Shown here piece by piece: positions 7,002 through 14,687 of a stretch of 26,436 nucleotides of DNA (its first letter is position 1; the number at the start of each line of letters is the position of its first letter). The notes below the pieces were generated by a model. The model made no database searches and was not told where the DNA came from. It saw nothing but the letters and a program-made list of their open reading frames with translations. The stretch is from CAXDOZ01 sp963991145 (GTDB lineage Bacteria > Bacteroidota > Bacteroidia > Chitinophagales > JABDMM01). The position numbers and the translations under genes are program-made. Where the stretch lies: contig CAXDOZ010000023.1 in NCBI GenBank assembly GCA_963991145.1, positions 1 through 26,436 on the forward strand. Direction: 5' to 3'.

Positions 7002-7145
7002 ATGGGATGGTTTTTACTTATAGGATTGATGTGGCTAAGCATCTTCGGCATAGCCATCGAGAAGGGAAAGAGAGTTTTCCTTGACTTCAGGTTTTGGGCA
7101 ATTTTAACTGGCCTGGCAACACTTTTCTATCTGGCTTTTGCCTAG
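7002..7145 (+). CDS. Small two-helix membrane protein, 47 residues
   Basis: A short gene with an unusually good ribosome binding site: AGGAGGG at 6989-6995, six bases before the ATG. The product has two hydrophobic helices, WFLLIGLMWLSIFGIAI (3-19) and RFWAILTGLATLFYLAFA (30-47), joined by a charged EKGKRVFLDF loop, so it should be a small inner-membrane hairpin. I recognise no family. Its TAG overlaps the TAG of the convergent DUF2461 gene within the palindrome CTAG (7142-7145). It lies alone on the plus strand between minus-strand genes. The SD, uninterrupted frame and helix pattern support a real gene; function is unknown. Confidence 0.65.
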   Translation: MGWFLLIGLMWLSIFGIAIEKGKRVFLDFRFWAILTGLATLFYLAFA

Positions 7146-7819
7146 CCTTGCCCCACACCAAGGGCATTTCTAAAAAATCCACGGATATCATCGGCGGCGT
7201 GGTAGTACTCCATGACTGTATCCATTAGATTGTCCTGAATTGCAGTCTCAGGAGCTAGTTTAGCAAAGTAATAGAACTGCTTATTATACAGATAAGGCTG
7301 CTGCTCGGCTAACTCCACCCAATCTTTCGGTAATCGCTTGTACTTCTCTCCTGTGATCTCTTCGTAATGGCTTACAAACTTCTTGCTGTTTACGATCTTC
7401 TTGAAACCGTCCATATCGTTTGCAATTCCATATCGGATGTCTTCAAGAGCAGCCTTATCAGGCTGATAGACGCCCCCATATATTCTTGTATGTTCTGGAT
7501 CTAATTGAATGTATAGACCCGGGATATTCATTGATTTTCTTCCTCCGGGAGCAATTGCCGCTGAGATATTTGTCTTGTAAGGAGTCTTATCCTTACTAAA
7601 TCGGATATCTCGATTAATCCTAAAAATGGCTTGCTTAGGCTCGATGTCCAATAACGGATCTTCTTTCTTGATCTCATTGATCAGATCCTGCACAAACACT
7701 GCAAATGGCTCCTTTACCGATTTCTCGTAACGCTTCTTATTCTCGTGAAACCAGTCGCGATTATTATGCGCTGCCAGATCTTTGAAAAACTTTAGGAAAT
7801 CTTTGTCGAAATAAGCCAT
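7142..7819 (-). CDS. DUF2461 domain-containing protein (TIGR02453 family)
   Basis: A 225-residue protein matching the DUF2461 family along its length: HNNRDWFHENK (18-28), a conserved RINRDIRFSKDKTPYKTN block (67-84), then GLYIQLDPEH (101-110) and GGVYQPDK (115-122). It is cytosolic by sequence, with no signal or membrane segment. The biochemical function of this widespread family is unknown. The gene starts 36 bp after the ABC exporter stop on the same strand and shows no -7 motif of its own, so it is probably cotranscribed with the exporter. Its stop codon overlaps that of the convergent small membrane protein gene. Confidence 0.88.
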   Translation of the reverse strand: MAYFDKDFLKFFKDLAAHNNRDWFHENKKRYEKSVKEPFAVFVQDLINEIKKEDPLLDIEPKQAIFRINRDIRFSKDKTPYKTNISAAIAPGGRKSMNIPGLYIQLDPEHTRIYGGVYQPDKAALEDIRYGIANDMDGFKKIVNSKKFVSHYEEITGEKYKRLPKDWVELAEQQPYLYNKQFYYFAKLAPETAIQDNLMDTVMEYYHAADDIRGFFRNALGVGQG

Positions 7820-7855
7820 GGCCTGAGTTTAGCTTGTCAATTTAATAAAGACTAC

Positions 7856-9658
7856 TTACTGCTGGAATTGCAGCTCCAGAAGATTCTGGTACATGCCTTC
7901 CGACTGACTTAACTCAGAATGTGTACCAGCTTCTACTATTTCTCCATCCTGAATAACGAGTATCCTATCAGCCTCTCTAACGGTGCTCAATCGATGAGCA
8001 ATAATGATCGTGGTTCGATTCTTCATCAGCTCGTCTAGAGCTTCCTGAACGAGTTTCTCTGATTCTGAGTCAAGCGAACTTGTAGCCTCGTCGAGGATAA
8101 GAACAGTAGGGTTTTTAAGGATAGCTCTGGCGATTGCCACACGCTGTTTTTGTCCACCACTCAGCTGAACTCCTCGCTCTCCTACCATCGTATTCAAGCC
8201 CTCGGGGAATCGCTGAATGAACTCCCAGGCATTTGCCTGTTTAGCAGCATCAATGATCTCTTCCTCACTGGCTTCTGGCTTCCCATAAGCGATATTGTCT
8301 TTAATGCTTCCACCAAAGAGGATCACTTCCTGCGGAACGATTCCTATCTGCCTGCGATATGCTCTGATATCATACTCAGAGATCGGCTTTCCATCAACTT
8401 TGATCTGGCCTTCGGCCGGATCAAAATAACGCATCAAGAGGCGGATCACTGTGGACTTCCCTGCTCCACTTGGACCAACGAGAGCAAATCGTTTTCCCGG
8501 ATCCATAGAAAAGCTGATGTCGCTAAGCACATTCACATCCGGGCGCATTGGATAAGAGAATGCGACATTCTCCCATGAGATCGCTCCATTTATCTTGAGT
8601 TCCGGAACTTCCTCATCTATTGCTATCTCATTTTCCTCACCTAGTATCTCCATTATGCGCTCAGATGCCCCAACCGTTCTTTGAAGCCTCGCATAAAGAT
8701 CACCCAGCGTTCCTACAGCTCCTCCAATAAAAGCGGTAAAGAGTGCAAAAGTGGTAAGCTCACCTGCAGTAAGATCTCCTGATTGAATCATTCTTGCACC
8801 GTACCAGAGCACGAGCAGGATCCCGCCAAAAATCCCAGCAATGATAAAGAAGAACAAGCCTCCTCGATACCAGGCGGCATGCAGAGCACGAGAAACAGAT
8901 TGGTCAATAAAGTTCTTGTATCGACCCGATTCAAAAAGCTCATTTGTATAAGCCTTCACTGCCTGAATCGCCTGAAAAGTCTCTTCGGCCACTGTATTTG
9001 CTTCAGCAACTGAATCCTGGGTTTGGCGAGAAAGCTTCTTCACCATTCTTCCAAGTACAATTGCAATTATGATCGTTATGGGGAACGAGGCGATCATTAC
9101 AAGTGCAAGTGAAGGAGTAAGCCACAGGATAATTCCCACTCCAATGATCAGGATCAACACCTGTCGCAATAGCTCGATCAATGTCCAGGAAACCATCTCC
9201 TGCAGTTGAGTCACGTCTGTAGTGATTCTACTAGTAAGATCTCCTACTCTATTCTCTTCAAAAAAGCGCATTGGTAGAGCTACGATCTTCTTGTAGAGAT
9301 CTGTTCTGATATCTCCAATTGACATCTCGCTAACTCGAGCGACCAGAATAGTTCGGGTAAAGGAAACTAGCGAAGTGGTTAGTAATAACCCTAGCATTAA
9401 AAGTGCAACTCCATCGAGCTGTTCGAAAGCATACGGACCAAGATTGAATCCACCTTTGCCTTCTGCGATATCTACCAGCTTACCCACCAGGAAAAGAAAA
9501 GCCATGGTGGAAAGAGTGCTGTATCCCAACAAGACCAGGCCTCCAATTAGCGATGCCTTGTATGGCAATACATACTTAAAGATCCCCAGCAGTTTTCCTA
9601 AGCCCTCTTTATTTATCTTCTTCTTTTCGCCTTCTGGCTTTCTGATCCTTCCAGACAT
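7856..9658 (-). CDS. ABC transporter, MsbA-like half-transporter exporter
   Basis: A 600-residue fusion of a six-helix type-IV ABC exporter domain (about 30-330) and a nucleotide-binding domain (about 355-600). The NBD is intact: Walker A GPSGAGKST (395-403), Q-loop VPQE (441-444), signature LSGGQ (499-503), Walker B VLILDE (519-524) and switch His555 in AHRLSTV. Homologues of this type flip lipids (MsbA) or export drugs and work as homodimers in the inner membrane; the cargo here cannot be read. The ATG lies 4 bases after a TACATTTG promoter element, supporting this start and a near-leaderless mRNA. The DUF2461 gene follows. Length and motifs are normal for the family. Confidence 0.9.
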   Translation of the reverse strand: MSGRIRKPEGEKKKINKEGLGKLLGIFKYVLPYKASLIGGLVLLGYSTLSTMAFLFLVGKLVDIAEGKGGFNLGPYAFEQLDGVALLMLGLLLTTSLVSFTRTILVARVSEMSIGDIRTDLYKKIVALPMRFFEENRVGDLTSRITTDVTQLQEMVSWTLIELLRQVLILIIGVGIILWLTPSLALVMIASFPITIIIAIVLGRMVKKLSRQTQDSVAEANTVAEETFQAIQAVKAYTNELFESGRYKNFIDQSVSRALHAAWYRGGLFFFIIAGIFGGILLVLWYGARMIQSGDLTAGELTTFALFTAFIGGAVGTLGDLYARLQRTVGASERIMEILGEENEIAIDEEVPELKINGAISWENVAFSYPMRPDVNVLSDISFSMDPGKRFALVGPSGAGKSTVIRLLMRYFDPAEGQIKVDGKPISEYDIRAYRRQIGIVPQEVILFGGSIKDNIAYGKPEASEEEIIDAAKQANAWEFIQRFPEGLNTMVGERGVQLSGGQKQRVAIARAILKNPTVLILDEATSSLDSESEKLVQEALDELMKNRTTIIIAHRLSTVREADRILVIQDGEIVEAGTHSELSQSEGMYQNLLELQFQQ

Positions 9659-9662
9659 CCCG

Positions 9663-9670
9663 CAAATGTA
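9663..9670 (-). promoter_or_regulatory. -7 element TACATTTG, near-leaderless, for the ABC exporter
   Basis: A perfect TAnnTTTG match ending 4 bases before the exporter ATG. No convincing -33 TTG is seen. Confidence 0.45.
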
Positions 9671-9739
9671 TTCGATTAATAACTAGGAGAATGAACACTG
9701 TAGAACTCAAAATGATCACATTATCTCTAGATTTAGATC

Positions 9740-10153
9740 GTGATAGAGCAATTTGAAATTCAACTTCCATCCTACTCAAGAGGCTTCCATCTTATAGATG
9801 ATCACATTCTTGATTCTATCGGTCCCTTGCCGGATAAAGGATTATTGCACCTCCAGATAATGCATACCTCTGCAGGGATCTGTATAAATGAAAATGCCGA
9901 TCCAACAGTGAGAGAGGATTTTGCTTCCTTCTTTGATCGCCTGGTGCCCGAGAATCTACCCTATTTCAAGCATACCATGGAAGGTCCGGATGATATGCCT
10001 GCTCATATTAAATCAGCACTTGTGGGGCACCAACTTTCTGTAGCAATAAAAAATGCCCGACCGGCTCTAGGAACCTGGCAGGGCATTTATCTCTGTGAGT
10101 TTCGCAATCACGCCGGCAGGCGGAAGATCACGGCAACAATTATGGGTGAATAA
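9740..10153 (+). CDS. yjbQ: YjbQ / UPF0047 family protein (secondary thiamine-phosphate synthase enzyme family)
   Basis: A 137-residue protein matching the YjbQ family from end to end: RGFHLIDDHI (14-23), LLHLQIMHTSAGICINENADPTV in blocks from residue 35, HTMEGPDDMPAHIKSAL (78-94), and GTWQGIYLCEFR (111-122) near the C-terminus. The conserved His, Ser and Asn residues around HTSA and NENADP form the family's putative active site. Some members have weak thiamine-phosphate synthase activity; the physiological role is unsettled. The start is GTG, because an in-frame stop lies two codons upstream and the family N-terminus aligns. A 21-codon reading frame with an AGGAG site overlaps this start in another frame. 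A bidirectional terminator follows the stop. Confidence 0.88.
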   Translation: MIEQFEIQLPSYSRGFHLIDDHILDSIGPLPDKGLLHLQIMHTSAGICINENADPTVREDFASFFDRLVPENLPYFKHTMEGPDDMPAHIKSALVGHQLSVAIKNARPALGTWQGIYLCEFRNHAGRRKITATIMGE

Positions 10154-10155
10154 AA

Positions 10156-10187
10156 AAATCCCGACGAAGCATTGCCTGTCGGGATTT
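10156..10187. terminator. Bidirectional terminator between yjbQ and rplT
   Basis: The stem AAATCCCGAC (10156-10165) pairs perfectly with GTCGGGATTT (10178-10187) around a 12-base loop. Reading the minus strand, the stem is followed by a run of T (the A-run at 10152-10158); reading plus, by TTTCCTTTT. It can therefore end both the yjbQ transcript and the ribosomal-protein operon. Confidence 0.85.
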
Positions 10188-10221
10188 CCTTTTGGTTGTA
10201 GGTATTGTTTTTCTGACCTGA

Positions 10222-10569
10222 TTATTTCTTAACCTGGTCTACGATTGCTTTGAATGCCTCCGGCTCGTTCATGGCTAGATCAGCAAGAACTTTACGATTC
10301 ATTTCGATCTCGTTCTGCTTAAGAAGGTGCATGAATCTAGAGTAGCTCAAATCGTACTGTCTTACGGCAGCATTAATACGAGCGATCCACAGAGCGCGGA
10401 ATTCTCTTTTCTTCAGTCTTCGGTGAGAGTATGCATAAAGCATTCCCTTGTCTACTGCATTCTTAGCTACAGTGTAGACATTTTTTCTGCGTCCGAAGTA
10501 CCCCTTCGCCTGTTTAAGGATTCTTTTCCTTTTGGCCCGGGAGGCAACATTGTTGGTTGCTCTTGGCAT
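10222..10569 (-). CDS. rplT: 50S ribosomal protein L20
   Basis: A 115-residue protein with the full L20 pattern: basic N-terminus with RKRILKQAKGYFGRRKN, then HRRLKKREFRALWIARINAAVR and a C-terminal globular half. L20 binds 23S rRNA early in 50S assembly and in several bacteria also represses its own operon by binding its mRNA. It is the last gene of the thrS-infC-rpmI-rplT cluster, 17 bp after rpmI, and a strong bidirectional terminator lies 34 bp beyond its stop. Length is normal for the family. Confidence 0.98.
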   Translation of the reverse strand: MPRATNNVASRAKRKRILKQAKGYFGRRKNVYTVAKNAVDKGMLYAYSHRRLKKREFRALWIARINAAVRQYDLSYSRFMHLLKQNEIEMNRKVLADLAMNEPEAFKAIVDQVKK

Positions 10570-10586
10570 GACTTAGAATTTTAGAA

Positions 10587-10781
10587 TTAGATACACAATA
10601 GGTTCTTGATACGCTTCTCATCTGATTCGTGAACCAGAGTAGATTGACCAAGACGCTTTTTACGCTCAGTTGACTTCTTAGTCAAAATGTGGCGCTTAAA
10701 GGCTTTGTTTCTTTTAATTTTTCCTGAACCGGTAAGCTTAAAGCGCTTTTTAGCTCCAGAGTTTGTTTTCATTTTCGGCAT
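10587..10781 (-). CDS. rpmI: 50S ribosomal protein L35
   Basis: A 64-residue basic protein starting MPKMKTNSGAKKRFKLTGSG, the typical L35 N-terminus, with KRNKAFKRHILTKKS in the middle. It is a structural protein of the 50S subunit. It precedes rplT as in almost all bacteria. A good internal promoter (TTG-N18-TATCTTTG) lies in the infC-rpmI gap, so L35 and L20 can be made separately from threonyl-tRNA synthetase. The family's length is normal. Confidence 0.98.
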   Translation of the reverse strand: MPKMKTNSGAKKRFKLTGSGKIKRNKAFKRHILTKKSTERKKRLGQSTLVHESDEKRIKNLLCI

Positions 10782-10801
10782 GGCTGAAAATTTTGGAGCG
10801 A

Positions 10802-10830
10802 CAAAGATAGAAATTATGTCGCGAACCCAA
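10802..10830 (-). promoter_or_regulatory. Internal promoter for rpmI-rplT
   Basis: On the minus strand TTG (10830-10828) is followed after 18 bases by TATCTTTG (10809-10802), a perfect -7 match, leaving a 20-base leader to the rpmI ATG. This is one of the best promoter matches in the window. Confidence 0.6.
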
Positions 10831-10844
10831 TGTTAAATCTGAAC

Positions 10845-11393
10845 TTATTTCTTCTTCTTCGGAGCGATGAACATGATCATTCGCTTTCCTTCTAGTTTTG
10901 GCATCTGTTCTACAGCGCCAAGCTCCTCTAATTTCTGGGCAAACTTAAGTAGCAAAAGCTCTCCACGCTCTTTGTGAACGATAGCTCTACCCTTGAAGTG
11001 AACATAGGCTTTCACCTTAGCTCCCTCTTTCAGGAACTTCTCACCGTGCTTGGCCTTGAACTCGAAATCGTGCTCATCGGTATTCGGGCCGAATCGGATT
11101 TCCTTAATAACTGTCTTCTGAGTTTTTGCCTTGATCTCTTTGTCCCTCTTCTTCTTCTCATAGAGGAACTTCTTATAATCAATGATCTTACAAACAGGTG
11201 GTACGGCTTTGGGGGAGATTTCCACCAAGTCTAGTCCCTGCTCCTCAGCTAATGCAATTGCATCTCTGGTCTTCATTACTGCCGGCTCGATTCCGTCGCC
11301 AACAACTCTTACTTCAGGAACTGTAATCCGCTCGTTAATTCGATGGTCTGGTTCTCTTTTTACCGGGCGGACAAAACGTTTTCTTCTTCTCAA
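10845..11393 (-). CDS. infC: Translation initiation factor IF-3 (non-AUG start)
   Basis: IF-3 of 182 residues from the assumed start: HRINERI (17-23), then the N-domain to about residue 80, a Lys-rich linker, and the C-domain with KEIRFGPNTDEHDFEFK (97-113) and GRAIVHKERG (135-144). IF-3 keeps the ribosomal subunits apart and proofreads the start codon. No ATG is available: the assumed start is TTG at 11393, and an in-frame ATA six codons upstream (11411) is an alternative. A rare start fits the known habit of infC, where IF-3 limits its own synthesis. A TAATTTTG promoter element lies 29 bases upstream. Confidence 0.96.
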   Translation of the reverse strand: MRRRKRFVRPVKREPDHRINERITVPEVRVVGDGIEPAVMKTRDAIALAEEQGLDLVEISPKAVPPVCKIIDYKKFLYEKKKRDKEIKAKTQKTVIKEIRFGPNTDEHDFEFKAKHGEKFLKEGAKVKAYVHFKGRAIVHKERGELLLLKFAQKLEELGAVEQMPKLEGKRMIMFIAPKKKK

Positions 11394-11422
11394 ATTGTTC
11401 TTTTGGTTTATTAATAGAAGAG

Positions 11423-11430
11423 CAAAATTA
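11423..11430 (-). promoter_or_regulatory. -7 element TAATTTTG upstream of infC
   Basis: A perfect TAnnTTTG match in the 80-bp thrS-infC gap, giving a leader of about 25 bases. No clear TTG -33 element is seen, so it is weaker than the rpmI promoter. Confidence 0.4.
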
Positions 11431-11473
11431 CAAGTTTGTTCATAATCTTCTCTTTCAGTCCTTTATTAGGGTC

Positions 11474-13405
11474 TTATTCAGTGATGATCTGGGATTCCTC
11501 CTGTATGCGCTGGATAAAACCTTCAATGCTTACCATTCCTTCATCCCCAACACCTTGCTTCCTTACTCCGACAGCTCCGGCCTCCATTTCCTTCTCTCCA
11601 ATAATTGCCATGTAAGGGATCTTTTTCACCTCATTATCTCTGATCTTCTTTCCGATCTTCTCATTTCTCTCGTCAACGAAAGACCTGATTCCTGCAGCCT
11701 GAAGCTTACTATTCAGCTCACGGCAATAAGGCATGAACTTCTCAGAGATAGGAAGGATCCCAACTTGTTTTGGAACCATCCAAAGAGGCAATTTCCCGGC
11801 ATAATGCTCTAAAAGGAATCCGATAAAACGCTCATGCGTGCTCAATGGAGCTCGGTGAATGATCAATGGATGCTCGTGCTCTCCATTTTCATTGGTATAA
11901 ACGAGATCAAATCTTTTTCCCTGAGCAAAATCAACCTGATTAGTAGCAAGGGTAAACTCTCTTCCAATCGCACTCCATATCTGGATGTCGATCTTTGGTC
12001 CGTAAAAAGCAGCTTCGTCTTCCACCTCTACGTATGGGATTCCGCTGTTTTCCAATACCTGTCTAACCATAGCTTCAGTCTCTAACCAAAGCTCAGGTTC
12101 ATTGATATACTTTTCGCCCAGCTTCTCAGGTGAGTGAGTCGATAAGCGCATTTGATACTTATCGATATTGAATACCTTGAAATACTTAAGGTATAGATCG
12201 TTGACAGCCTTGAATTCCGACTCAAATTGCTCTGGCGTACAATAGATATGCGCATCGTTCATTTGGAGTGAGCGAACCCGCATCAATCCAAACAACTCTC
12301 CACTCTTTTCATATCGGTAACAAGTACCGTACTCCGCCAATCGATATGGAAGATCCTTATAACTCTTAGGCAGAGCACCAAAGATCTTATGGTGGTGAGG
12401 GCAGTTCATCGCCTTGAGATAATAGGTCACACCATCAAGCTCCATTGGTGGGAACATTGAATCCGAGTAATATGGCAGGTGACCTGAAGTCAGGTATAGG
12501 TTCTCCTTAGCAATGTGTGGAGTCTTTACTCTTTCATATCCTGCTTCTGTTTCAGTCTTCTTTGCAAAGTCTTCCAATTGCTCAATAAGGAACGCCCCAT
12601 TTGGCAACCAGAGCGGTAATCCTGGTCCTACATCATCATCAAAAGCGAAAATCTCAAGCTCTTTTCCCAGTTTCCTGTGGTCGCGCTTTTTCGCTTCCTC
12701 TAGCATTTCCAGATACTCATCAAGTTCAGTCTGCTTAGGGAAAGTGATTCCGTAGATCCTTGTAAGCTGTTTATTCTTCTCGCTACCTCTCCAATAAGCT
12801 CCGGCAAGGCTTAAAAGCTTTGTCGCTTTGATCTTGCTCGTATCGGGAATATGAGGACCGCGACATAGATCAGTGAACTCACCTTGCTGATAGAAAGTGA
12901 TTTCACCATCGTTTAAGTCTTCCAATAACTCAAGCTTATACTGGTCGCCTTTCTCTTCGAAATATGAGATGGCCTCAGCCTTTGGAACTTCAGTTCTGAT
13001 GTACTCGCTCTTTTTGGAAGCGAGCTCTTTCATCTTCTTCTCGATCTTTGGCAGATCATCTGAGGTGATATTGTGATCACCGGGATCGATATCGTAATAG
13101 AAACCATGGTCGATAGAAGGTCCAATCCCAAACTTCGTCCCTGGATAAAGAGCTTCTACAGCCTCTGCCAGGAGATGGGCAGAAGAGTGCCAAAAAGTTG
13201 ATTTCGCATCAGCATCTTCCCATTTCAATAGCTCAAGTGTTGAATCCTCATTAATCGGTCTTTGAGGATCCCAAACTTCTCCATTCACTCTTGCTGCAAG
13301 AACTTGTTTCGCAAGTCCTGAGCTAATTCCTTTTGCAATGTCGAGCGAGCTTGTGCCCGCCTCGTATTCCCTTACATTTCCGTCAGGGAAGGTAATATTG
13401 ATCAT
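11474..13405 (-). CDS. thrS: Threonine-tRNA ligase
   Basis: A 643-residue class II synthetase with the complete ThrRS architecture: TGS domain (about 1-62), the editing domain with its H73-x3-H77 motif (HSSAH) and DLCRGPH, the catalytic core with motif 2 around YRYEKSGELFGLMRVRS and the zinc Cys of MNCPHH, motif 3 near HRAPLSTHERF, and a C-terminal anticodon-binding domain from about 535. It charges tRNA-Thr and removes mischarged serine. Its ATG overlaps the TPR lipoprotein stop in ATGA, an unusual upstream partner that implies coupled translation. Length is normal. Confidence 0.98.
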   Translation of the reverse strand: MINITFPDGNVREYEAGTSSLDIAKGISSGLAKQVLAARVNGEVWDPQRPINEDSTLELLKWEDADAKSTFWHSSAHLLAEAVEALYPGTKFGIGPSIDHGFYYDIDPGDHNITSDDLPKIEKKMKELASKKSEYIRTEVPKAEAISYFEEKGDQYKLELLEDLNDGEITFYQQGEFTDLCRGPHIPDTSKIKATKLLSLAGAYWRGSEKNKQLTRIYGITFPKQTELDEYLEMLEEAKKRDHRKLGKELEIFAFDDDVGPGLPLWLPNGAFLIEQLEDFAKKTETEAGYERVKTPHIAKENLYLTSGHLPYYSDSMFPPMELDGVTYYLKAMNCPHHHKIFGALPKSYKDLPYRLAEYGTCYRYEKSGELFGLMRVRSLQMNDAHIYCTPEQFESEFKAVNDLYLKYFKVFNIDKYQMRLSTHSPEKLGEKYINEPELWLETEAMVRQVLENSGIPYVEVEDEAAFYGPKIDIQIWSAIGREFTLATNQVDFAQGKRFDLVYTNENGEHEHPLIIHRAPLSTHERFIGFLLEHYAGKLPLWMVPKQVGILPISEKFMPYCRELNSKLQAAGIRSFVDERNEKIGKKIRDNEVKKIPYMAIIGEKEMEAGAVGVRKQGVGDEGMVSIEGFIQRIQEESQIITE

Positions 13406-14436
13406 GATTTTCCTTCAATTTCATCTACCAATGCCAGAGCGTCTATCGCTGGTTGGTATGTATCGTCAATGTTGAGCGCTTGCTCAAAATTAAATCTAGC
13501 GTTTTTAAGGTCATCCTTAAGAAGGGCTACATAACCTCTCTTGTAATAAGCCTCTACGAATAGCGGATCACTTTCGATCGCCATATCGAAGTGCAAATAT
13601 GCCTTATCTATTGAATCCATTTCCAAATAACACTCAGCAATTTGGTACATAGTTTCAGGAGCATCCATATCTCTTATTATTATCTCTCTGAAAGCTGTGA
13701 TTGCATCCTTAAACTGACCCTGACGCATGTAGTACTTTCCAAGGCCATTATAGACAAAGAGATTATCTGGATTGCTCTTTAGCGCATTGTTGTAATAAGT
13801 GATCGCCAAAGGATCTTTTTGATAACTGTATAGTAAAGCGACCTGTAGAAAGGCTTCATCGTAACTAGGGTCCTGTTCTACGCAAGTGAGGAAGTTTGAG
13901 ATCGATTTAGCCGTATCTCCCATATCTCTGTAAATAGCTCCCTTCAGAAAGTAAGCATCGGGGTTGGTCACATCGATCACAAGAGCTTGATTGAGAAAGT
14001 CAACTGCTGATTGATATTCCTGAACGATATAAGCATACTTTCCGGCAAGTAGATATGAGGTCACATCATCCGGAGCGATAGCGATCGCCTTTCTCATTCC
14101 AAGAATCGCTTTCTCTGCATTTCCAGTTTCAATGAAAAGCTGTGAGAGAACGATGTAATAATCAACTACAGTAGAATCCAAAGTAATGGCCGATTGCATA
14201 TCCTGTAGAGCAAGCTCATAACTTCCCTCATCGTAATAAAGGTTGGCTCTTGTAAAGTACAGGCCTGGATTATAAGGATCCTCTTCCAGGGCCTGACTAA
14301 CTGCATCAATATTATTGAGCTGCACCTCAACCTCTTCTTCCGGATCTTCATATTCCGGCTTCTCGTCATTGTTGCAGGCAATCAAAAAAAGGAGACTGAA
14401 TAAGCTTAAACTAAAATGTCTGAAATCTACTTTCAT
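13402..14436 (-). CDS. TPR-repeat lipoprotein
   Basis: A 344-residue protein with a lipoprotein signal: a hydrophobic stretch SLSLFSLLFLIAC with lipobox Leu-Ile-Ala-Cys at about residues 18-21, then an acidic linker. The remainder is about eight tandem tetratricopeptide repeats (for example YELALQDMQSAITLD, YQSAVDFLNQALVID, FKDAITAFREIIIRD), forming a superhelical protein-binding scaffold, probably anchored in a membrane facing the periplasm. It is the promoter-proximal gene of the thrS operon, with a TAAATTTG element 7 bases before its ATG, and overlaps thrS by ATGA. The partner is unknown. Confidence 0.9.
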   Translation of the reverse strand: MKVDFRHFSLSLFSLLFLIACNNDEKPEYEDPEEEVEVQLNNIDAVSQALEEDPYNPGLYFTRANLYYDEGSYELALQDMQSAITLDSTVVDYYIVLSQLFIETGNAEKAILGMRKAIAIAPDDVTSYLLAGKYAYIVQEYQSAVDFLNQALVIDVTNPDAYFLKGAIYRDMGDTAKSISNFLTCVEQDPSYDEAFLQVALLYSYQKDPLAITYYNNALKSNPDNLFVYNGLGKYYMRQGQFKDAITAFREIIIRDMDAPETMYQIAECYLEMDSIDKAYLHFDMAIESDPLFVEAYYKRGYVALLKDDLKNARFNFEQALNIDDTYQPAIDALALVDEIEGKS

Positions 14437-14443
14437 GCGGCTG

Positions 14444-14451
14444 CAAATTTA
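14444..14451 (-). promoter_or_regulatory. -7 element TAAATTTG, near-leaderless, for the TPR-thrS operon
   Basis: A perfect TAnnTTTG match with 7 bases before the ATG at 14436, the same spacing as at the epimerase-CBS gene. No clear TTG -33 element. Confidence 0.5.
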
Positions 14452-14687
14452 CGATTTGCTTTTTGCTATGCTAAAGGAAATTCGACCCTAATCTTCCTTG
14501 TCACCAAAAACTGAGGCAATCAGATAAGAGGAAAGAAAATTAGTCTGCCGCCATATTTATTGATTATTTTCTGCAATTGGTAATTGCATTGATTTTGTGT
14601 AACTTATGATTGTTAAGAGAGAAAATGACACGGTATTTACTCAGGTGGTGTGAATACATTCATCCAATTTGTACCTTGTCATGAAAT
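14452..14687. other. Non-coding gap with a small inverted repeat
   Basis: No gene seen in this AT-rich gap between the TPR gene and the structured RNA. It contains TGCAATT-ggt-AATTGCA (14572-14588), a perfect 7-bp-arm inverted repeat that could be a protein site, and a TACCTTG element at 14672-14678 (one base short of TAnnTTTG) about 10 bases before the structured RNA, which may be its promoter. Confidence 0.35.

Noticed and set aside
8407..8417. GGCC-TTC-GGCC inside the exporter gene, like the intergenic repeat
   Set aside because: It is coding sequence (Pro-Ala-Glu-Gly) and lacks the GATTTAG extension.
8150..8578. Plus-strand frame of 142 codons
   Set aside because: Antisense to the nucleotide-binding domain of the ABC exporter; no family pattern.
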